From Theobroma cacao (taxonomy: Eukaryota > Streptophyta > Magnoliopsida > Malvales > Malvaceae), in NCBI RefSeq assembly GCF_000208745.1, contig NC_030858.1:3963249-4027248 (forward strand): a DNA stretch of 64,000 nt, written 5' to 3'. The position numbers and the translations under genes are program-made. The notes beneath the pieces are model-generated. The model ran no database searches and had not been told where the DNA came from. It was given only the letters and a program-made list of their open reading frames with translations. This document shows, one piece after another, positions 57,408 to 64,000 of the stretch. Position 1 is the stretch's first letter. Each line of letters starts with the position of its first letter.

Positions 57408-59065
57408 TTGGTTGTCAAAATATCAGGTATGGCTACCTCATGACATTTTTAGTAGCATTTCAGGTTGGCGACTGGCATACTCTAACTGGCAATTTGTAGG
57501 ATACGAAATTGTCAAGTAGATAAAGATTTATTTTTGTTAAATTCAAAGTATCTGGAATTTTGTACCATTTATCTCTGGGAATATGCATTTGATTCTATGT
57601 GTTCCTACCTCTGTATGCCCACCTGTGTGTGAATATGTGCTCATGAGTGCATCTAGCTCAAACATTCTTCTGTTCACGTATTATTGGTGAGTTGTTTTAC
57701 ATGCCAGACCCTCGTTTTTTGAGAATTTCATCTTTTGTGGTATGAGTTTTATTCATTTATTACATTTTCTGGTCTGAATTTAGCTTGTAATGAATTAGAC
57801 ATCTTATGTTTACTGTTATTATTCCCTTTTAGTTTTTGTTCACTATAAAGTTTTCTTATCAAAACTTCAAACTTAGCAGGGTCAGCTTGAATTGAAATTG
57901 ATAGGATGATTTTTCCATACATGGATGGAGGTACACTGATCAACACCAAGTTTACTTATTAAACACCAATGTAGCGGCTCTTTTGTATAGCATTAAGTTG
58001 CCATGGCATGAGTGAATCAGGGTTATCAAATAAAAAATTTCCCTGAAATTAAAGCAAATTCATGTATGAAATTGACTTCATTATAATGGTAGTTTTAATT
58101 GCTTCTTGGTCTTTTCTTTCTCCACCTTCCTTTTATATATCAATTATTGCCGTTGACAAGTCTCCTAGTGACATTATTGGTAAATCCGGTTATTTTAATT
58201 GACGAGATTGATCACAATTTTTGCAATAGGGCTTGGTGGTGTAACAATATCAGAGGGTTTATATTTATTGGATTCTTTGATCATATTGATTATTTTCGCT
58301 TATAAATGGTTTGGTTAAAGTATGGGTATGTTCTTTCTTGTAGTTTATCTTGGCTGCTGCAGATTGGTTGAGTTCTTGGTTTTCCTTCTCTGTTTCCCCA
58401 CTTCAATACAGAAACAGCTAGATAAGAGCATAAGAAATTTGCTTTCGCGGTTTCCCTTAAAGCACGAATTGTTTGGTGCTGCATTTATGAATCTGGGTAC
58501 ATCTTTGATGGTACCGCTCTGAAGGAGAGATTTGAAAGAGGCTTTCCCAATCCCAATTATTTGTATCTCAGTATATCTTGGCTACGCTGATTTGTCTGGT
58601 TACCTAGTTAAGATCAAATTGAAGCAAGCTTAAAATTTTTCTTGTAAAAAACTGGAAAGGGCAATAATCATATTAACTAAAGTTGTGGGTTTTAGCTGCT
58701 AGATAGTTGGGACTGCAACACCTGACTAAAATGTTTTGGACATTCTTTGGACAAGAAGAAGCTACTTGGTGCAGGCAACTGAAGTATGGCTACTCATGCT
58801 AATCAAGAATCATACATTGTTAACTTGTTAACTTTTTTCTTTTTTTTGGCCAGAAGAAAGTTGTTCACTTGGAAATTGTAATCCTTTTATATTGATTTAA
58901 CTCTAGACTTCAAAATTTGAAAGCCAAAAACAGTATTAGAATCCTTTCACTTTGAAACCATGTAGAGGGAAAACTCCACGAACAATACACTTCATTCGAG
59001 GTTGAAGAGTGGACCCTGTCTGCCTAGCCGTTGTAAACCCTGCAACGGCCATCTACCCCTTCTTG
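57408..59065. other. 3' flank of the unknown-function gene
   Basis: No complete gene. At 58412-58522 a CAG acceptor-like site opens a 36-codon frame (KQLDKSIRNLLSRFPLKHEL, then a stop after SLMVPL) that looks exon-like. It could be a spliced 3'UTR exon or the end of an alternative transcript, as the sequence after the main stop (ATATCAGGTATG at 57421) resembles a donor. Not confirmed. Confidence 0.35.
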
Positions 59066-59073
59066 TATATAAG
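59066..59073 (+). promoter_or_regulatory. TATA box
   Basis: TATATAAG lies 77 bases before the ATG of the four-helix protein gene, leaving a leader of roughly 45-50 bases. Position and sequence fit a plant core promoter. Confidence 0.6.
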
Positions 59074-59149
59074 TTAAATTCTCTTCTCTCCGAACTCCAA
59101 AGCAAAACCCTGAAACCCGACTTAGAGCAATCCAAACATCAACCCAAAG

Positions 59150-59776
59150 ATGTCTTCCTCCAAGCTTAGAAGCTCCTTTTCATTCCCAAGTCTCCTTCTC
59201 TCCTGCTTGAACTTTGCTCTCTTTATCCTTTCCGCAACCTCTCTTGCTCCCATTATTCTCCTCAAAATGCCTCCAACCTCTTTGGGTTTAGCATTCCTGA
59301 TGGTCTCCTGCATCTCCCTTCTCTCCTCCTTCGTGGGCTTCTACTCTCAGCTCTCCCACTTCTGCTTCATAACCCATGTTTCACTTCTCATCGCCTCGTT
59401 GATTGGGCAAGTTCTCAGCATATTGGCCTTATTTACAAGAGAGAGATCTAGTCTTTCAATGCTAAAGTCCCCGCGGGACCCAAAAGAGGCAAAGCTATTG
59501 GTGAGAGTGGAATGTGGGATTTTCATGGCAATGTTGCTAATGCAGCTGGTGGTGTTAGCGCTGACCTGCACGGTCCATACCTGCTGGGTGCGAGAATACG
59601 AGGGATTAGAAGCCGAGAGAGAGGCAACAGCCAAGAAAAGGAGCAGAAGGATAGCAAGAGTGCAAGAGGAATCCATGGCAAGTGCAGCAAAAATTGCTGA
59701 GATTAAAGCCAAGGAGTTTGATGAGAAGATGAAGAGCAAGTACTGTCACTGGGTGAAAACCGATTTTGAAGGCTAA
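59150..59776 (+). CDS. Putative four-transmembrane protein, unknown function
   Basis: A single-exon frame of 208 codons with a good start context (AAAGATGTC). Four hydrophobic segments lie near residues 12-40 (SLLLSCLNFALFILSATSLA), 45-67 (LGLAFLMVSCISLLSSFVGF), 71-94 (CFITHVSLLIASLIGQVLSI) and 121-143 (IFMAMLLMQLVVLALTCTVH). A charged tail of about 60 residues is predicted helical (EGLEAEREATAKKRSRRIAR), ending HWVKTDFEG. The topology resembles tetraspanin-like or DUF-type plant membrane proteins, but the tetraspanin CCG loop motif is absent and I cannot name the family. A stress or transport role would be speculation. The frame is intact, with its own TATA box and a plain AT-rich 3' flank. 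Confidence 0.75.
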   Translation: MSSSKLRSSFSFPSLLLSCLNFALFILSATSLAPIILLKMPPTSLGLAFLMVSCISLLSSFVGFYSQLSHFCFITHVSLLIASLIGQVLSILALFTRERSSLSMLKSPRDPKEAKLLVRVECGIFMAMLLMQLVVLALTCTVHTCWVREYEGLEAEREATAKKRSRRIARVQEESMASAAKIAEIKAKEFDEKMKSKYCHWVKTDFEG

Positions 59777-60234
59777 AAAAAACATCTAGTCAATAATCAT
59801 TGTTGATTATTTCGTTTCCTCCTTGGGGGTCACTACTGTAGTGGCCACTGTATTTGTATCGCAGGCCCTATGTCTTATCACCATGGTTTTTTCTGTGTAA
59901 TTTACAACTATATAACAGTCGCTAGTTTGCATCAAAAACATTCAGTCCAATATTTTCACCTGTCCATGAAATCCTTTTCCATTCCATAGGCTCATAGCTT
60001 CAACGTGGTTGGGCTTTCAGTTTGAGCCTAGCTGGCCTGGCGTCAGGGCCGGCCCTAGGGTGAAGCCACCCAATCAAGGGCTTTAGGCCTCCAATTTAGG
60101 GAGGCTTCAATTTTAAAAAAGATTTATAATTTTATAATAATTATAATATAATTAATTATATTAAAAATATAAAATAAAAATAATTATCAAATTATTTAGT
60201 TTTTTACTTTTTAATTATATACTTAATAGATCTT

Positions 60235-60641
60235 NNNNNNNNNNNNNNNNNNNNNNNNNNNNNNNNNNNNNNNNNNNNNNNNNNNNNNNNNNNNNNNNNN
60301 NNNNNNNNNNNNNNNNNNNNNNNNNNNNNNNNNNNNNNNNNNNNNNNNNNNNNNNNNNNNNNNNNNNNNNNNNNNNNNNNNNNNNNNNNNNNNNNNNNNN
60401 NNNNNNNNNNNNNNNNNNNNNNNNNNNNNNNNNNNNNNNNNNNNNNNNNNNNNNNNNNNNNNNNNNNNNNNNNNNNNNNNNNNNNNNNNNNNNNNNNNNN
60501 NNNNNNNNNNNNNNNNNNNNNNNNNNNNNNNNNNNNNNNNNNNNNNNNNNNNNNNNNNNNNNNNNNNNNNNNNNNNNNNNNNNNNNNNNNNNNNNNNNNN
60601 NNNNNNNNNNNNNNNNNNNNNNNNNNNNNNNNNNNNNNNNN
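60235..60641. other. Assembly gap (407 N)
   Basis: Unknown bases inside the hAT remnant. Any open frame drawn across it is artificial. Confidence 0.99.
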
Positions 60642-60840
60642 AATAAGCATTCAACAATTAGGTACTATTGTTCTAATCTTTACATATTTTTTTATTTTAA
60701 TTTAGATTTATATTATATTATTATATTATTTTTTTTTATGTGATAGTTGATTTATTTGAATTAAAAATTTTGATTGTTGATTTTATATTAACTATTTAAA
60801 AAATATAAGATAATTATAATAGTTAAATATTTTTAAAATA

Positions 60841-60984
60841 ATGTTAACAATTCCAGTAAGTGTTGTTTCAGTAGAAATAAGTTTTTCAAAACTAAAATTA
60901 ATAAAATCTTATTTAAGATCAACAATGTCTCAAGAAAAATTAAATGAATTGATTATATTATCAATTGAAAAAAAAATATTATAA
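60841..60984 (+). pseudogene. hAT transposase C-terminal dimerisation region, remnant
   Basis: The frame reads LTIPVSVVSVEISFSKLKLI then KSYLRSTMSQEKLNELIILS and IEKKIL before a stop. This is the hATC signature (TIPVS-ASAERSFS-LK-IK--LRSTM-QERL--L-ILSIE) of hAT/ZBED-like transposases. The acidic E-R pair reads E-I here and the chain stops early; the continuation LDYKNLIKNF is still readable after the stop. The catalytic part would lie in the gap or is deleted. Confidence 0.85.
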
Positions 60985-61109
60985 AAACTTGATTATAAAA
61001 ATTTAATTAAAAATTTTATATTTTAAAAAATTAAAAAAATAAAATTTTAATAAAAAAATTTTATTTAAATATTTTATTTTAAATTTTTAAATTTATTGAG
61101 CTACCCCTG

Positions 61110-61711
61110 CCATGTACTACATGATGTGTTAACACATACATAAATCAAAGGGGCAGAAAAGAACAAGAAAGAAAATTGTGAGGTGGAAAAGACAAAACGA
61201 TGGCGGCTAAAGATCCGCAAGATTCTCGGACGAAGAAACATGGGGACAGCTGCTTGGTTTTCTCAACCAAAACGGTGTGCGTATCAGCTCCCCTTTGCCC
61301 ATACCTTGTTCTTTGCCTCTCTTTTTCTGCTTAAATCTCTCAAGACAAAACATTATAATTTTGACCCGCCAATCATTTGCCCCCTCTACCTTCATGCCAC
61401 ATCACCTTCTCCTCCACGTGTCAAAATCTCCTTGGGTTTGCATTCCAGATAACTTCGTCTTATCCTCTTTCCATGTCCCACCACTTTGACACGTCCGGCA
61501 GCTGTCGGTCTTTTTATTTTCAAAACTATTTCTCCAAAAGCCGAAGTTTCTTCCTCTGATTTCCCATTGCCAGATATAAACATTAGAATAATAATTTTTT
61601 CAATTTCTTAGGGTCTTCTTTCTCTTTATCCTCTTTCAGATAACAAGGCCGTAAAATTAGAATTCTTGTTTCCCCTGAAAATTTTTTTAACCGGGAAAAC
61701 GCAGCTGCGCC
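61110..61711 (+). promoter_or_regulatory. Promoter region of the GNAT gene
   Basis: It holds a perfect G-box CACGTG at 61415-61420 and a related GACACGTC at about 61488, in a sequence of otherwise plain composition. Such sites bind bZIP and bHLH factors and are frequent in light- or stress-regulated plastid protein genes. Small open frames at 61183-61560 have no support. Confidence 0.45.
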
Positions 61712-63808
61712 ATGTCAACCATCTCCATTTACAGAACTGAATTCTTGACTTTTTCTAGCAATGGATCGAGACCCCGCCACAAATTTCAAAGAATTTCCCT
61801 CTCTCCAACAATGTGAGTTCTTTTTCCCCTTTCAGTTATGATTTTTTCTTCGAATTAACAATCAGGAATTTGCCTTTTGAAGCCGATTTTATTTGTTTTT
61901 CAATTTTTTTTATATAGAAAAAGGTTAGGGTTCTCAATTTTTTTGAAAGAAATGTTTTCTTTATCGTGCCTTCTTTTTAGTTTAATGAATTTTTGGTTGC
62001 TTTGGTTAGGAAAATGGACTCTAAATCATTTGAAAGTGAGAAAAAGGAAGAACTTTCGGTACAGCGTCAAACGCCGTCGATTCCTCAGCTCGATTCCTTA
62101 GGACCATCCAATCTTGGGTTTGACCGGCTGCAACCATCGGATCAGGAGCTAAATCAAGATAAAAGACTAGAATTTGGAAAATTCGTGGCGAGAGAGGCCT
62201 TCCTTGATGAAGAATTCTGGGTATATGTCATTCTTAACCATTTTTCCTTTTCTTCACCTTTTATTTGATCAACTGATTTTTTTTTTCTGCTGATTATTTT
62301 GTTTTCTTTTGGTTTTCTGGTAGACAGCGGCATGGCTGAGAGCAGAGAGTCACTGGGAGGATCGACCAGGTGAAAGGTAGGAATTAAGTTTCTTTTTTTT
62401 TTTAATATTTGAAGTAAAAGGATACCCTTTTGTTTTATGATTTGGACTTATCTAAACAAATGAATCTTTAAGTCCTTAGTAGGTAGCTGTTTATAGTATA
62501 AATAATTGATTGGTATAAATAAATGGTTTCAAAAGTTTTACTGTGGAGTCTGTCAGGTTTAGAGGAAAATAATTCTGTTGAGATGTTGACAATGGACTTG
62601 ATTAAATTCCCATCCCTCTGCTTGTATGCACTATGCAGCCTTCACGGGCAAATGTGTTTTTTTGCTAATGTTTGTGAGTGGATATCGGATGGATGCCCCT
62701 AATTGTAGCTATTCCTGATATATACAGATATGTCGATAACTTCAAAAGGAAATTTGCTGAGCAGGTAGGAGAGAATATTGGTCTTCTTCAAATTGCTCAT
62801 AAATACGTGGGTGAATTTTGGTTACATGTAAAATGCTTAGAAAGGTTCCTTATTTTGTAGGAATTCAATGCCATGAAAAGGCGATGCAGGGGGCAACATG
62901 GGCAGACATATACATGTATTGTCACGGTATGATGTTTTTACAAGATATCTTTTCCGAGATTGGTATTACTTCCAATGTGTTTGTTATCTCTCTTGGGTTA
63001 GGATTAGATCAATTTAGAGCTTCTCTGTTTCTCTTAATTGCTGGGATACGTATCTTGTGTTACGTTGTTGTTTTGTCTAGATGAAGAGTCTTATAGAATG
63101 CCTTGATATCAATTTATCAGGTTAAGAAGGAGGAAAGGAATGTCAAACGCACAGTGCTGAAAAGTGTAGTTGGAACCCTTGATTTCAGCATTCGATATTT
63201 GTTGCATGGAGAGTCTTTTCCTGGGGTACAGTACATGCTCTTTATATTCAGACTTCAAGTCCTATCACCAATCTAAATAAATAGGTTATTTGTTAATATA
63301 TTTGTGAATCTAACCTCTTGCAGGAACGTATAAGGCCTCTCTTCTGCAGCATCAACAGAACACACCTGAATAAATATGCTTATGTTTCCAACTTATGTGT
63401 AGCCAAATCAGCCCGTCGAAAAGGCATTGCTAGCAATATGCTGTATTTTGTTATTGAATCAGCCGGATCAAGTGGTAAAATTACAAGCATATTTCCTTCA
63501 GAAGCACCTCAACTGGTGCAAGTAGTGGGAAAATTCCCCTTCTAATCCAATCATTCATTTGCAGGTGTTGAAATGGTATATGTGCATGTTCATAGACACA
63601 ATGGACCTGCACTGGAACTGTACGAAAAGATTGGTTTTGAGGTAATACGGTTTTATCTGCTCTATATGTGCTTTTGCGGTTTCGTTTTCTGGCCTTCTGT
63701 CAATTTCAAATGGGGCTGATATACTTTTTGCATTCTTATCAGATAGTTGAAATGGCAAGCTCTCAGTTGTTAGAACAGCAGATGTACTTACTTTGTTTCA
63801 AGACATAA
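61712..63808 (+). CDS. Plastid-type GCN5-related N-acetyltransferase (At2g06025/GNAT6-like)
   Basis: Nine exons (61712-61812, 62010-62220, 62324-62376, 62728-62764, 62861-62926, 63121-63225, 63324-63474, 63565-63641, 63743-63808) join in frame with GT-AG introns to 288 residues. The N-terminus MSTISIYRTEFLTFSSNGSR is Ser/Arg-rich, like a chloroplast transit peptide. The acetyltransferase core has YAYVSNLCVAKSARRKGIAS (motif A; acetyl-CoA loop R-R-K-G-I-A), LYFVIESAGSSG, and VHVHRHNGPALELYEKIGFE (motif B, N-x-x-A-x-x-L-Y-x-K-x-G-F). Plant plastid GNATs acetylate lysines and protein N-termini. I assign the At2g06025 counterpart from gene order and sequence memory. An in-frame ATG at 62014 in exon 2 would give a form without the transit peptide. 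Confidence 0.9.
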
Positions 63809-64000
63809 TATTCTGTTGAACACAAATTCAGGATTTCTTTTTTTCTCTTTTTGAATGAAAAAAAGAAAGCCTCACATACAGCTTGACCAACGATGGGGAA
63901 GGATTAACCCAAGCACGTAATCACCCGGCATTACTACTCAGGGGACTTACACTTTTGTTTTTTGAAAGATGGGGACTTATCACTTGTGTATGTAATATTT
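63809..64000. other. 3' flank of the GNAT gene
   Basis: 3'UTR-like DNA to the window edge; no gene seen. Confidence 0.5.

Larger units (their letters stand above)
60044..61109 (+). mobile_element. hAT-superfamily transposon remnant spanning the assembly gap
   Basis: The left end CAGGGCCGGCCCTAGGGTGA is a hAT-type terminus. The right end CTACCCCTG (reverse complement CAGGGGTAG) matches its first bases. Between them lie AT-rich DNA, 407 N, and a C-terminal transposase remnant at 60841-60984 on the plus strand. Flanking 8-mers (CCTGGCGT and CCATGTAC) do not match well, so the target duplication is decayed or the ends are misplaced. Size including N is 1066 bp, far below a full-length autonomous hAT, so it is internally deleted unless the gap is under-sized. 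Confidence 0.75.

Noticed and set aside
59347..59739. Minus-strand frame of 130 codons
   Set aside because: Antisense shadow of the four-helix gene, which has a TATA box, a good start context and membrane-protein composition.
60204..60657. Minus-strand frames of about 145 codons
   Set aside because: Made almost entirely of N; artificial.
61183..61583. Short frames upstream of the GNAT gene
   Set aside because: They overlap each other in several frames and on both strands, and the GNAT coding sequence is complete without them.

Overview
This is a nuclear chromosome segment from a eudicot plant, probably a woody rosid. The evidence is split genes with short GT-AG introns, AT-rich intergenic DNA, a P-class PPR gene, a chloroplast-type GNAT and plant transposon families. 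A run of 407 N (60235-60641) and one N at 34042 mark assembly gaps.

Left arm (1-25 kb), ordinary genes: 3' end of an aleurain-type cysteine protease (+); last three exons of an unidentified gene (-, 2325-2730); a PPR gene (-, 4181-6013); a 14-exon FIP1-like membrane/coiled-coil gene (+, 6672-10959); a 15-exon TTLL12-like gene (-, 11519-16692); an OXS3/ORG4-like gene (+, 20318-21990); and an intronless gene with a C-terminal RRM-like domain (+, 24303-25190). From memory, PPR, FIP1, ORG4 and the GNAT at the right end match the neighbourhood At2g06000-At2g06025 in Arabidopsis, so this looks like one conserved block opened up by insertions.

Middle (25-46 kb), rearranged DNA: about 5 kb (24.9-29.9 kb) is repeated at 41.5-46.2 kb. 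A second repeat pair lies at 30.4-32.5 and 38.3-39.9 kb. A small four-exon gene of unknown function (intact at 55906-57407) has a frameshifted, transposon-interrupted copy at 36050 and a one-exon copy at 41068 that is joined to the tail of the RRM-like gene. Insertions include a 3-kb LTR of Tat/Ogre type whose 5' end carries five hairpins in a row, an 881-bp hAT-like element with an 8-bp target duplication, and a further element with terminal inverted repeats.

46.4-54.5 kb is the most unusual part. It is a mosaic of exon-intron fragments from at least seven unrelated genes: FKBP/nucleoplasmin-like, RNA polymerase I subunit RPA43, NUP93, PWP1, a BCS1-like AAA-ATPase, a purple acid phosphatase on the opposite strand, and a flavin monooxygenase. 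They retain splice sites but carry frameshifts and stops, and lie among internal duplications. This is what a gene-capturing transposon (Helitron or Pack-MULE) would leave, although I could not define its ends.

Right arm (55-64 kb): the intact unknown-function gene, a single-exon four-helix membrane protein (59150-59776), a hAT element carrying a transposase C-terminal remnant across the N gap (60044-61109), and a nine-exon plastid-type GNAT acetyltransferase (61712-63808). No RNA gene or CRISPR array was seen.
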